Origin: Streptomyces bottropensis ATCC 25435
GTDB taxonomy: Bacteria > Actinomycetota > Actinomycetes > Streptomycetales > Streptomycetaceae
DNA: 64,000 nt
Assembly: GCF_000383595.1 (NCBI RefSeq)
Contig: NZ_KB911581.1
Coordinates: forward strand, 4,744,496 to 4,808,495
Reading direction: 5' to 3'
In this document: positions 24,820 through 33,397 of the stretch, one piece after another
Layout: every line of letters starts with the position of its first letter
Position numbering within the stretch: position 1 is the stretch's first letter
The notes under the pieces: model-generated
Told to the model about the DNA's origin: nothing
Database searches by the model: none
Seen by the model: the letters and a program-made list of their open reading frames with translations, nothing else
Program-made: the position numbers and the translations under genes

Positions 24820-25506
24820 CTACGTCGCTTGCCGCCGCCGCACCATCTCGGCGATCCAGGTCGGCGCGAACGGCGACGTGCAGCCCGGGGAGGTCGGATG
24901 GTCCCTGAGCACCTCCAGGCGTTCGCCGATGTCGATCGCACGGGCTCGGTGCTCGGCGTGTTCGATGCCGATCTGCGCGAGGCAGTGGTTCATCGCCCAT
25001 TGCAGGCGGCCCGGGGCGGCCTTCATCCGTGCCTCGATGACGTCGAGCAGCCCGGGGAGGTCGAGGCCCTCGGGCCTCTTCGCCACCCGTTCGGTGGTGA
25101 GCGCCCAGCCGGCGCTCGCGACCACGGGGTCCGGATCGGCACACCACGCCAGGCGGAGTTCCTCGGCGTGCGGGCTCTTCTTCACCACGTAGTTCACGAG
25201 CCAGTCGTGCACCTTGGGGGTGCGCGCCTCGCGCAGCATGGAGTCCAGCTCGTCCCGCCCGAACGCCTTCGGGCGGCAGATCAGGAGCGCCAGCAGCCTC
25301 GCCGCGCCGTCCCCCGTCGCCCACAGCCGGCACGCGAGGTCCTGTTGCGTCCTGAGCCGCTTCGCGAGGGCCCGCAGACTGCCGAGGTTCACACCGTGGT
25401 CGTCGCCGTGCCGCTCGTTGACCACGCGCGCCTTCGGGTCGTCGAGCGTGGCCAGCTCGGCCATCACCTCGGCGACCGTCGTACCGGTCCGTGCCGTCTC
25501 GGTCAC
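24820..25506 (-). CDS. DNA alkylation repair (AlkD-like) protein
   Basis: The 228-residue, all-helical protein fits the DNA alkylation repair enzyme family (HEAT-like repeats): LGSLRALAKRLRTQQDLACRLW, KVHDWLVNYVVKKSPHAEEL, DPVVASAGWALTTERVAK, LQWAMNHCLAQIG. AlkD glycosylases remove bulky or charged alkylated bases; whether this divergent member is catalytic is not evident. GTG 25506 follows AGGAG with a 6-nt spacer. It is convergent with the VOC gene and apparently monocistronic. Confidence 0.78.
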   Translation of the reverse strand: MTETARTGTTVAEVMAELATLDDPKARVVNERHGDDHGVNLGSLRALAKRLRTQQDLACRLWATGDGAARLLALLICRPKAFGRDELDSMLREARTPKVHDWLVNYVVKKSPHAEELRLAWCADPDPVVASAGWALTTERVAKRPEGLDLPGLLDVIEARMKAAPGRLQWAMNHCLAQIGIEHAEHRARAIDIGERLEVLRDHPTSPGCTSPFAPTWIAEMVRRRQAT

Positions 25507-25639
25507 CTCGGTCTCCTGTCTCTCACATGGCGGATGCACCCTACCCGTGCCGCCGCCGCGCGGCCGGGCCCGAGCCGCGCGGCGGCGGGCGTCAGGCGGG
25601 CGAACCGGTCACGGCTGCCCGACCTGGTGACGAGGTACG

Positions 25640-25955
25640 TCACCTTGGTGCGGCTCCAGAATCCCACTGCTGGAACGAGGTCCGGCTCGCCGGGCCCGCG
25701 TTGCTCCCGTCGTACCTGGCCTCCATGGTGGCGAGCTGGTCATCCCGGAACCGGGCCGGGACGGACGGGCCGTCGGTGCCGCCCGAGGCGTTCGACAGGA
25801 CCGGGCCGTCGTAGCTGATCAGATCGATCCGCCACGGCACACCACGGGCGTGAGCCGGTTGCCGCTGACGGTGTAGTCCCTGCCTCTGGCGAGGTTGCGG
25901 GAGCCGTGGCGCAGTCCCTGGAAGTCGGTGCCGCACGTGCACCTTCGGACTGGGG
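25640..25955 (-). pseudogene. Remnant of a secreted glycosidase (X2-like module and tail)
   Basis: Two minus-strand frames hold pieces of one protein. The upstream frame (to the stop at 25819) has RGRDYTVSGNRLT, typical of X2-like Ig modules of cellulases. The downstream frame (to 25640) has VPWRIDLISYDGPVLSNA, then FRDDQLATMEARYDGSNAGP and a C-terminus. A deletion with frameshift at about 25830-25850 joins them, and the catalytic part is missing. Confidence 0.5.
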
Positions 25956-26125
25956 GTGTGCGACGCGAGCGTCGGCCGGTAGACCGACAGAGATACAACT
26001 CCGGCATGGAGAGTTTCGCTGTGTGCGGCGGAGAAATTGCCGTGCGGATGCGTCAGAGGCCGCAGGTGCCGCGGTATCGGGATGCCAGAATGGGCGCGCA
26101 CATCCACGGAGAGGGGCGGACGGCC

Positions 26126-27175
26126 TTGGCGGACCACACGGCTGACGGGCCGCCCAGCGGCGACGACGCGCCGGGCGACACGCCCCGGCCGGTCACGATC
26201 GCGTTCATCGCCGAGTCGGCGGGGGTCTCGGTGCCCACCGTGTCCAAGGTGATCAACGGCAAGTCCGGTGTCTCCGCCGACACCCGCGCCCGCGTCGAGG
26301 AACTGGTCAACCGGTACGGCTACCGCAAGCCGACCGGCGCCCACCGGAACAACGTGGTGGAGCTGGTCTTCCGCGAGCTGAAGCACATGTGGGCCGTGGA
26401 GATCATCCGGGGCGTCGAGCGGGTGGCCCGCCAACACCGTGTGGGCGTCATGGTGTCCGAGTTCGGGCTGCACGACACGCACCCGGTCACCTGGGACGAC
26501 ACCGTCTCGCGGCGGCCGAACTGCGTGCTGTCGGTGGCCCAGCTCTCCGAGGCCGAGCGGGAGCAGCTGAGGGCGAAGGGCATCCCGTTCGTCGTCGTCG
26601 ACCCGGCGACCGAACTGCCGGACGACGTCCCGTTCGTGGGGGCCACCAACTGGTCCGGCGGCCGGGCCGCCACCCGCCACCTCACCCAGCTCGGACACCG
26701 CCGCATCGCCATGATCAGCGGCCCGCGGGACCAGCTGTACTGCAGCGCCCGTCTGGACGGATACCGCTCCGCGATGGGGGCCGCCGGCCTGCAGGTCGAG
26801 CCGGAACTCATCGTGTACGCGCCGCTCACCAGCGCGGACGGCTACGAGGCGGCCCGGACCCTGCTGGAACTGTCGGAGCGCCCGACCGCGGTCTTCGCCT
26901 CCAACGACCTCCAGGCACTCGGCGTCTACCAGGCCGCCCGGGAGGCCGGCCTGCGGATTCCCGACGACCTGAGCGTCGTCGGTTTCGACGACCTTCCGGT
27001 CGTGGCCTGGGTGGACCCGCCGCTGACCACCGTTCACCAGCCCCTGACCGAGATGGCCGTGGCCGCGACCGAACTGGCGCTGACCCTCGGCCGGGGCGAG
27101 CCGGCGCCCCAGGCCGGCCTGGAGATCGCGACGACCCTGACGGTCCGGGCCAGTACGGCTCCCCCCAAGAGCTGA
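26126..27175 (+). CDS. LacI-family transcriptional regulator
   Basis: The roughly 349-residue repressor has the LacI helix-turn-helix (IAFIAESAGVSVPTVSKVING), the hinge (RVEELVNRYGYRKP) and a periplasmic-binding-protein-like sugar domain (MISGPRDQLYCSARLDGY; ASNDLQALGVYQ; SVVGFDDLP). The start is uncertain: TTG 26126 follows GGAGAGGGG at good spacing and gives normal family length, while ATG 26090 adds 12 residues. It lies 97 bp upstream of a GH43 gene whose promoter carries a palindromic operator, so it probably represses that gene until xylo- or arabino-oligosaccharides bind. Confidence 0.88.
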   Translation: MADHTADGPPSGDDAPGDTPRPVTIAFIAESAGVSVPTVSKVINGKSGVSADTRARVEELVNRYGYRKPTGAHRNNVVELVFRELKHMWAVEIIRGVERVARQHRVGVMVSEFGLHDTHPVTWDDTVSRRPNCVLSVAQLSEAEREQLRAKGIPFVVVDPATELPDDVPFVGATNWSGGRAATRHLTQLGHRRIAMISGPRDQLYCSARLDGYRSAMGAAGLQVEPELIVYAPLTSADGYEAARTLLELSERPTAVFASNDLQALGVYQAAREAGLRIPDDLSVVGFDDLPVVAWVDPPLTTVHQPLTEMAVAATELALTLGRGEPAPQAGLEIATTLTVRASTAPPKS

Positions 27176-27187
27176 CACACGGGCTCA

Positions 27188-27258
27188 TTGACCGTCGATA
27201 GGTCCCCGCCTAGCCTGATCGAGAAAGTATCTGTCATTGCGAGAGAAACTTTCGAAAC
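27188..27258 (+). promoter_or_regulatory. Promoter and GAAACTTTCGAAA operator of the GH43 gene
   Basis: TTGACC (27188-27193) and TAGCCT (27211-27216) with a 17-bp spacer form a good vegetative promoter directly after the regulator stop. In the leader, GAAACTTTC (27245-27253) and TTTCGAAA (27250-27257) are overlapping palindromes. GAAACTTTCG-type boxes are known upstream of Streptomyces xylanase genes and fit binding by the adjacent LacI protein. Confidence 0.6.
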
Positions 27259-27272
27259 GGCGAAAGGACCCG

Positions 27273-28799
27273 ATGAGGGTGACGAGCGTGCCCGAGGCGG
27301 CGGGAACCACCATCAGCAATCCGGTGATCCCCGGCTTCCACCCCGACCCGTCCATCTGCCGGGCGGGCGACGACTACTACCTCGCCTGCTCCAGCTTCGA
27401 GTACTTCCCCGGCATCCCCCTCTTCCACAGCCGCGACCTCGTGCACTGGACCCAGATCGGCAACGCGCTCGACCGACCGAGCCAACTGCGTCTGCCGCCG
27501 GACACCGCCTCCTCCGGTGGGATCTACGCCCCAACGCTGCGCCACCACGACGGCCGGTTCTGGCTGATCGTCACCAACGTCAGCGCCGACGGCAACCTGC
27601 TGTTCACGGCCACCGACCCGGCCGGCCGCTGGTCCGACCCGATCCGGCTGCCCGGAGTGCACGGCATCGACCCGGACATCGCCTGGGACGAGGACGGCAC
27701 CTGCTGGTGCACCACCGCCGGAGTCGGACAGATCCGCCTCGACCCCCACACCGGGGAGACGTTCGGCGAGCGCCGGCAGCTGTGGTCCGGCGCGCCCGGC
27801 GCCAAGGCCCCCGAAGCACCCCACCTGTACCGCATCGGCGAGTACTGGTACCTGCTCATCGCCGAAGGCGGCACCGAGCGGGGCCACGGCGTCTCGATCG
27901 CCCGCGGAAACGCACCCACCGGCCCGTTCGAACCCTGCCCCGACAACCCGATCCTGACCCACCGCGGCACCGACCACCCCATCCAGAACACCGGCCACGC
28001 CGACCTGGTGCAGGGACCCGACGGCTCCTGGTGGATGGTGCTGCTCGGGGTGCGGCCGGGCGGCGGCACCCCCGGCTGGCACGTACTCGGCCGGGAGACC
28101 TGCCTGGCGCCGGTCGAATGGGTCGACGGCTGGCCCGTCGTCGGCGACCTGTCGACCGACATGCCCGCACCGCCCTGGCCCCTCGATCCACCCGCCGTCG
28201 CACCGGAGCGCCGTGACGACTTCGACGCCACCGAACTGGCCCCGCAGTGGATCTCGTTGCGCCGGCGTACCCCGGAGGAGTGCACCACGAAGGAACGGCC
28301 CGGCCGGCTGACCCTGCGCGCCCGTGGCACGTCCCTCGACGACGCCGAGGTGACGTTCGTGGGCCGACGTCAGCAGCACCGTGCGTGCCGCGTGCGTACC
28401 TCGGCCGATGTGGCGCAGGGGCAGGGCGGCGGCCTGGCCGTGCGTCTCGACGAGAGCCACCACTACTCCGTCGAGGTCGCGTCCGGGCAGGTCCGGGTCC
28501 GGGCCCGCATCGGCCCGCTCAACACCGTGGTGGCGTCCCGGCCGGTGCCCCCGGGACCTGTGGTGCTCCGGGTGGAGACCGTTCCGGTGCGGACCATGAA
28601 CGACGCGCGCACCGGACCCGACTTCGTCTCGCTCGGGTTCGAGGAGCGGGACGGCACCTTCGTCGAACTGGCCTCGCTGGACGGCCGTTACCTGTCCACG
28701 GAGGTGGCCGGTGGCTTCACGGGCCGGGTCATCGGCCTGTTCGCCACCGCCGGCACGGTGCACTTCGACTGGTTCGACCACGAGCCGCTGGAAGACTGA
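27273..28799 (+). CDS. Glycoside hydrolase family 43 beta-xylosidase/arabinofuranosidase
   Basis: The 508-residue protein has a five-bladed beta-propeller beginning NPVIPGFHPDPSICR, where the HPDPS Asp is the catalytic base. GIDPDIAWDEDG, APEAPHLYRIG (Glu acid) and NTGHADLVQ follow. A C-terminal beta-sandwich domain (about 320-508, GH43_C2/DUF1349-like) completes it. No signal peptide is seen, so it is probably an intracellular xylosidase or arabinosidase acting on imported oligomers. ATG 27273 follows GAAAGGA. The upstream LacI gene and operator imply sugar-dependent control. Confidence 0.9.
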   Translation: MRVTSVPEAAGTTISNPVIPGFHPDPSICRAGDDYYLACSSFEYFPGIPLFHSRDLVHWTQIGNALDRPSQLRLPPDTASSGGIYAPTLRHHDGRFWLIVTNVSADGNLLFTATDPAGRWSDPIRLPGVHGIDPDIAWDEDGTCWCTTAGVGQIRLDPHTGETFGERRQLWSGAPGAKAPEAPHLYRIGEYWYLLIAEGGTERGHGVSIARGNAPTGPFEPCPDNPILTHRGTDHPIQNTGHADLVQGPDGSWWMVLLGVRPGGGTPGWHVLGRETCLAPVEWVDGWPVVGDLSTDMPAPPWPLDPPAVAPERRDDFDATELAPQWISLRRRTPEECTTKERPGRLTLRARGTSLDDAEVTFVGRRQQHRACRVRTSADVAQGQGGGLAVRLDESHHYSVEVASGQVRVRARIGPLNTVVASRPVPPGPVVLRVETVPVRTMNDARTGPDFVSLGFEERDGTFVELASLDGRYLSTEVAGGFTGRVIGLFATAGTVHFDWFDHEPLED

Positions 28800-28821
28800 G
28801 ACACCGGGCCCGAACCGGCGC

Positions 28822-29216
28822 TCACGCCGTCGCCGACACCTCCGACCGCCGCTGCCGCCGGACGCGTTGGAGGTCGGGGTCGGGGACGGGGGCGGCCGCA
28901 GCCACCAGCCGTCGGGTGTACGCGTGCCGGGGCCGGTCGCAACGTCGACGCTGGGTCCCTCCTCCACGATGCGCCCGTGCTGCAGGGCCAGGGTGCGGGC
29001 CGCGAACTCCTTGACGACGGCGAGGTCGTGGGTGATGAACAGACAGGCGCGCCCGAGGGTGTCCTGGAGTTCGGAGAGGAGGCTCAGCGCGGCCGCCTGG
29101 GTGGTGACGTCGAGGGCGCTGGTCGGCTCGTCGCAGATGATGAGCCTCGGCTTGCGGGCGACCGCCCGGGCGATGGCGATGCGCTGGCGCCGGCCCCCGC
29201 TGAACTGCCCTGGACC
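28822..29216 (-). pseudogene. Oligopeptide-type ABC ATPase, truncated and frameshifted
   Basis: The minus strand holds the C-terminal half of a Dpp/Opp-like ATPase: QFSGGRRQRIAIARAVARKP (signature), LIICDEPTSALDV (Walker B), ITHDLAVVKEFA (H-loop). After VATGP one C is missing, and the expected tail (RHAYTRRLVAAAPVPDPDL) continues in another frame to a stop at 28822. The N-terminal half with Walker A is absent; homology breaks at about 29216 against a plus-strand hydrolase fragment. Confidence 0.75.
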
Positions 29217-29844
29217 GGGCGGAGGAACTGGGCCTGGTCGTGGTGTCGGTGGAGTACCGCCTCGCCCCCGAGCACCCGCACCCGGCACCGATCGAGGACT
29301 GCTACGGGGGACTGCTGTGGACGGTGGCGCACGCCGAGAAGATCGGCGGCGATCCGGACCGCGTCATCCTGGCCGGGGGCAGCGCGGGCGGCGGACTCGC
29401 CGCGGCTCTCGCCCTCCTCGGACGCGACCGCCGGGGTCCGCGGCTGCTGGGCCAACTGCTGATGTGTCCGATGCTCGACGACCGCAACGACACCGTGTCC
29501 GCCCATCAGATGGCCGGACTCGGCGTATGGGACCGCACCGCCGACGAGACGGGCTGGAGCGCTCTGCGGGGGAGCGGCGCGGCACCGACGACGTCGAGCC
29601 GTACGCCGCCCCTGCCCGAGCGGCCGACCTGTCCGGTCTGCCCCCCCGCCTTCATCGACGTGGGTTCCGCGGAGACCTTCCGGGACGAGGACGTCACCTA
29701 CGCCTCCAGGATCTGGCAGGCCGGGGGAAGCGCCGAACTCCCCGTGTGGCCGGGCGGTTCCACGGCTTCGACGGTCTGGTGCCTCAGGCGGCCCTCTCCG
29801 TCGACGCCCGGGAGGCCCGGCTGCGGCGGCTGGTGGGGGAGTGA
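29216..29844 (+). pseudogene. Alpha/beta-hydrolase (lipase/HSL family), truncated with several frameshifts
   Basis: A hormone-sensitive-lipase-type hydrolase can be followed across two frames: VVVSVEYRLAPEHPHPAP, nucleophile GGSAGGGLAAAL, then PAFIDVGSAETFRDED with the acid, and RFHGFDGLVP with the catalytic His. Frame changes are needed near 29570, 29638 and 29748. The N-terminal part including the HGGG oxyanion loop is missing because the fragment starts at the junction with the ABC ATPase remnant. Confidence 0.75.
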
Positions 29845-29873
29845 GGGAACGCGGCCGATCCGGACGGCGACGG

Positions 29874-30500
29874 TCAGGAGGTACGGGTGGCCCCGAGGGT
29901 CGCCAGTCGCCGGTCGACCTCGTCCGCGGTGGCGCGACCGTAGGCCAGGGGGGCCACGGAGTCGCCGTCGACGGCCAGCAGGGTGGGGAAGCCGGTGACA
30001 CCCAGTTCGGCCGCGCGTCGGAAGTCGGCCATGGCGGCGGCCCGCACCTCGGGCGAGGCGAACGCGGTCACGACGGCGTCGGCGTCCAGTCCGGCCGCCT
30101 CGGCGACCAGGCCGTACGTCACCGGGTCGGACAGGCTGCGGCCGTCGGCGTAGAAGGCGTGCTGTACGTCCATGGCCAGGGCCGCGGCGCGGTCGGGGGC
30201 CGCCAGGCGCAGGGCGGCCACACCGCGGGCGGCGGCCTCGGAGTCCATGACGAACGAGCCGTCGGCTGTCAGCTTCTCGTACGCTTCGCCGAACTCGGCA
30301 CCGGTCAGCTCCGCGATCTGGGCGTTCGCGCCCTGGACGTAGCCGAACTCGCGGATCGGCACCCGGCGCGATCCGGTGAACAGACCGCCGGAGACCACCT
30401 CCACCGGCAGTTCGGGGTGGTGGGAGACCACCTCGCGGAGGGTCCCGGAGAAACCGTGGGACCAGCCGCAGTAGGCGTCGAACACGTAGACCAGCTTCAT
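29874..30500 (-). CDS. DsbA-family (FrnE-like) thioredoxin-fold protein
   Basis: The 208-residue protein has a thioredoxin fold with a helical insertion, like FrnE/DsbA: KLVYVFDAYCGWSHGF at the active site, and GVTGFPTLLAVDGD with the cis-Pro loop. The motif is CGWS, so only one of the two redox cysteines remains; it may act as an isomerase, a glutathione- or mycothiol-transferase-like enzyme, or have a non-redox role. It lacks a signal peptide, implying cytosolic location. ATG 30500 follows GAGG. An operator-like dyad lies upstream, and a MarR gene is the next gene upstream. Confidence 0.85.
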   Translation of the reverse strand: MKLVYVFDAYCGWSHGFSGTLREVVSHHPELPVEVVSGGLFTGSRRVPIREFGYVQGANAQIAELTGAEFGEAYEKLTADGSFVMDSEAAARGVAALRLAAPDRAAALAMDVQHAFYADGRSLSDPVTYGLVAEAAGLDADAVVTAFASPEVRAAAMADFRRAAELGVTGFPTLLAVDGDSVAPLAYGRATADEVDRRLATLGATRTS

Positions 30501-30546
30501 GGTGACCTCAACAGCGTGTGACGGGTCGCCCGGTATGGGCGGTCAC

Positions 30547-30573
30547 CTGACAGAACAGTGACTGACGTGTCAG
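30547..30573. promoter_or_regulatory. Dyad upstream of the DsbA-like gene
   Basis: CTGACA (30547-30552) and TGTCAG (30568-30573), with an internal TGACTGACGTGTCA stretch, form a dyad about 50-70 bp before the DsbA-like start. It could bind the MarR protein encoded just upstream. Confidence 0.4.
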
Positions 30574-30581
30574 ATATTTCA

Positions 30582-30615
30582 CCGGGGCTCTGTGAAGGAG
30601 GTCACAGAGCCCCGG
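30582..30615. terminator. 14-bp perfect hairpin between marR and the dsbA-like gene
   Basis: CCGGGGCTCTGTGA (30582-30595) and its exact complement (30602-30615) enclose a 6-nt loop AGGAGG. It sits 66 bp after the MarR stop and should terminate that transcript, separating it from the DsbA-like gene promoter. Confidence 0.7.
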
Positions 30616-30680
30616 TCGACGTCAGGATGTCAGCAGCGGGGCTTCTTGCCGCCGCCCTCGGCCGCCGCTTCGGTGTGCGG

Positions 30681-31175
30681 TCAGGGCAGCCGGGGCAGGA
30701 CGTCCCGAGCCGTGTGGCTGAGGATCCGCAGATCCTCGGCGAAGCGCTCGCGGTCCGCCTCCGGGAGCGGGGCGACGAAGTACCGCTTGATGTTCTCCAC
30801 ATGGACCTGGGCCGCGCGCACCGTCGTTTCCTCGCCCAGCGTGGTCAGCCGCACCAACTTGCCGCGCCGGTCGGAGGGGGACTCGGCCCGGGCCACCAGC
30901 CCCGCCGCCTCCATGCGGTCCACCAGGCGGGTGGCGCCGCCGGTGGTGAGGACCTGCTCCTGGGCGATGGCCCGCATCGGCAGTCCCGGCTCGCCCGCCC
31001 GGCCGAGGATCAGCAGCACCTCGAACATCAGGTGGCTGATCCCGCACTCGACTTCGAGCGACCGCCCGAGGATGTACTCCAGCCGGTTGGCCGCCCCCTG
31101 CAGCCGCCCGAAGGCGAGCACGAGTTCGTGGTCGGCGGCCTCCTTGGCCGTACTGATCCCTGCCTGCTCGCTCAC
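30681..31175 (-). CDS. MarR-family transcriptional regulator
   Basis: The 164-residue protein is a winged-helix MarR regulator (MFEVLLILGRAGEPGLPMRAIA, TTGGATRLVDRMEAAGLVAR recognition helix, SPSDRRGKLVRLT wing) with dimerising end helices. It probably represses a nearby stress or detoxification gene; the DsbA-like gene downstream is the likeliest target. GTG 31175 lies after an AGGAGAGGGG with long spacing. Confidence 0.87.
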   Translation of the reverse strand: MSEQAGISTAKEAADHELVLAFGRLQGAANRLEYILGRSLEVECGISHLMFEVLLILGRAGEPGLPMRAIAQEQVLTTGGATRLVDRMEAAGLVARAESPSDRRGKLVRLTTLGEETTVRAAQVHVENIKRYFVAPLPEADRERFAEDLRILSHTARDVLPRLP

Positions 31176-31262
31176 GGCCGTGCCGCCCCTCTCCTGGTCC
31201 CGTCAGCCACCGTACCGATCCTGCCGTGACCGAGTGGGACGGCCCCCGACCGAGCGCGGTCG

Positions 31263-31430
31263 CTACGCCCCTGGGTTGAGCCCGAGCCAACCCGGCGTCG
31301 GCTCGCCCCGCACCTCGCCGAAGTACAGGGCGAAGGTCTGCTTCCAGCGCTCGACGGCGGCCCGGTCCGCCATGAAGCGGGGGAAGCCGTCGACATGGGC
31401 GTCAGGGGCCCGCACCGGAGTGAACGTCAT
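31263..31430 (-). pseudogene. Short C-terminal fragment, unidentified
   Basis: A 55-codon ORF (MTFTPVRAPDAHVDG ... WKQTFALYFGEVRGE, GWLGLNPGA) has natural amino acid composition and looks like the end of a larger protein. No upstream continuation was found, because the GntR gene starts on the other strand. I do not recognise the family. Confidence 0.35.
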
Positions 31431-31490
31431 CGGAAGCTCGCTGGCCGCCGCTCGTCCTGGCCAGGGCTCTGGTGCGCCGGGTCCGGGACG

Positions 31491-32153
31491 GTGGCGGAGC
31501 CGCGCCGGGAGAGTGAGCGGCGCCTGCGCGACTCCATCGTGCGCGGCGAACTCGTCCCCGGCGAGAAGGTCAGGGACGGTGAGCTCGCCGAGTGCCTCGG
31601 CCTCAGCCGCACCCCGGTGCGCGAGGCGCTCGCCCGGCTCGCCGACATCGGCCTGGTGGAGGCCAAGCCCGGCGTCCACACCCGCATCACCACTCTCAAC
31701 CCCCGCGACGCGGCGAAGACCCTCGCCGTCCTGCGCTCCCTGGACCGACTCGCCATCGAGACAGCCGTCCCGGTCATGACCGAGCACGACTTCCGGCGCA
31801 TGCGCGAGGCCAACCGCGAGTTCGAACGGGCAGTCGCCGCCAACGACATCGGTGCGGCCCTCGACGCCGACGACCGCTTCCACGCCGTCCCCATCGAGGC
31901 CGCCGACAACCCCGTCCTCAGCAGGATCGTCGAGCAGCTCCACCCGCAGATCCACCGCATCCTCCACCGCAAGTTCGCCACCCTGCTCGGCGGCCGCAAC
32001 ACCATCGAACACCACGACGAACTCATCGACGTGTGTGCAGACGGAAACGCCCGTTCCGGCGCCGAACTCTCCGGACGCCACTGGTCCGAACTGGGCGAAC
32101 ACATCAACCAGCCGTTCGGCACCGACCAGTTCGCCGAGACGGCCACCGACTAG
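31491..32153 (+). CDS. GntR-family (FadR subgroup) transcriptional regulator
   Basis: The roughly 220-residue protein has the GntR winged helix (RLRDSIVRGELVPGEKVRDGEL, LGLSRTPVREALARL) and a C-terminal FCD ligand domain whose metal-site residues (D-x-x-FH, H in HRILH and HHDELI) can be seen. FCD regulators sense carboxylic acids. The first helix is short because GTG 31491 begins close to the domain; upstream bases show no better start and only a weak GGGACG site, so the extreme N-terminus may be damaged. Confidence 0.78.
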   Translation: MAEPRRESERRLRDSIVRGELVPGEKVRDGELAECLGLSRTPVREALARLADIGLVEAKPGVHTRITTLNPRDAAKTLAVLRSLDRLAIETAVPVMTEHDFRRMREANREFERAVAANDIGAALDADDRFHAVPIEAADNPVLSRIVEQLHPQIHRILHRKFATLLGGRNTIEHHDELIDVCADGNARSGAELSGRHWSELGEHINQPFGTDQFAETATD

Positions 32154-32214
32154 GACATCGGCGGACGACCCGGACCACCTCGACGGCGACGACGCCGGCC
32201 TCTGAACAGTCGGC

Positions 32215-32991
32215 TCAGGCGTTCGCCGGTGCGGGCTCGGCTTCGGCCTGGGACGGCGCGGCCGACTGCTCCGGCGCGTCGGGAGCGGTGTAGTAGACGG
32301 ACGAGCCCTGCCTGCTGCGCTGGGCGTTGCTCTTGGCAACGAGCCCCTCCAGCGTCGTGCGGACGACATTGGTCTGGATACGGCGGTCGGGGTGGGCCTG
32401 GGTGAGCGCGGCGGCGACCTCGGCGGCGGAGCGCGGTTCGCTCTGCTCGGTGAGGTGCCGGCGGATGAGCTCGACGAGGGTGGGCTGGTCCTTCTTCGGG
32501 GCCGCGGACTTGGAAGCCGTCGACTTGGAAGCTGCGGACTTGGAAGTCGCCGACTTGGGAGCCGCGGTCTTGGCAGCGGCCGTCTTGGTTGCGGCCGTCT
32601 TGGGAGCCGCGGTCTTCGCGACGGCGGGCTTCTTGGCCTGCTTGGCACTCGGTGCGGGAGCGGCCTTCTCGACCTTCTCGGCCTTCTCGGCTGCCTTCTT
32701 CGCCCGCGTGCGCTTGGTGGCCGGCGGGGTGGGGGCGGTCTTCTGCCGCGGAACGGGGGCTGTGATGACCTCCTCGGCCGCAGGAGCGGTCTCAGGTGTC
32801 ACGAAGCCCAGCGCCTGCTGCATGTTCGCCAGCACACTGTGGTCGTGCTGCAGATTGCGGAGTTGCTCCTGCAGAGCGTCGATCTCTCCGTGGAGGCGCT
32901 CCTGTTCCTTGGCGTTCCGTTCGAGGTCGGCGGCGACCTGAGCGGTGTACTGCGCCTTGAGATCAGTCGTCTCCGAAGGTGTTTCGGTCAT
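32215..32991 (-). CDS. Coiled-coil protein with Ala/Lys repeats (H1-like)
   Basis: The 258-residue protein has an N-terminal coiled coil (about 15-60, LERNAKEQERLHGEIDALQ) and a central basic low-complexity stretch of KTAAPK/KSAASK-type hexads (about 95-170). A C-terminal winged-helix-like domain follows (TLVELIRRHLTEQ ... NVVRTTLEGLVAKS, QGSSVYYT). The repeats resemble those of histone H1-like and HupS-type nucleoid proteins, so DNA binding is inferred. ATG 32991 is preceded by GGGAGGG. Confidence 0.8.
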   Translation of the reverse strand: MTETPSETTDLKAQYTAQVAADLERNAKEQERLHGEIDALQEQLRNLQHDHSVLANMQQALGFVTPETAPAAEEVITAPVPRQKTAPTPPATKRTRAKKAAEKAEKVEKAAPAPSAKQAKKPAVAKTAAPKTAATKTAAAKTAAPKSATSKSAASKSTASKSAAPKKDQPTLVELIRRHLTEQSEPRSAAEVAAALTQAHPDRRIQTNVVRTTLEGLVAKSNAQRSRQGSSVYYTAPDAPEQSAAPSQAEAEPAPANA

Positions 32992-33397
32992 GGCAGTCCC
33001 TCCCGACAAATGAATGTGCTGTGTGCGGATGTTACTCACCCTTCCCAGTCCGCAACCCTGCTGTCTGCATTGATTCCTACGAAGAGGGGGTGCTCGCCGA
33101 CGAGAACGAGGTGTGTGAGCCGTCCCGGCAGGCGTTTGCACATGCTCGCGCAGGACGTCCGGAGCAGGGCCCGGGGCGTCAGGGGGCAGGCGAGCACCAC
33201 CTTGCGTTGTCGCAGGTCACAGCCGTGCATGAGTGGCATGCGGCAGGCGCACCCACCGTCTGGCTGCGTGGTCCGGTGATGAGTGACAGGCTTGTGCTGT
33301 GTCCCGGCAACCAGCGGGGTGGCGAGTATGTCTGTGTGCCGGCGATGAACGGTTTCGAACACGGCAACGGACATCACCTGTCGGAAGGCGGCAGACA
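32992..33397. other. 406-bp intergenic region without a supported gene
   Basis: This segment is less GC-rich than its surroundings. A plus-strand ORF through it has no ribosome site or family resemblance. It should contain the promoters of the divergent Ala/Lys-repeat and VOC genes; no clear repeats were found. Confidence 0.4.
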
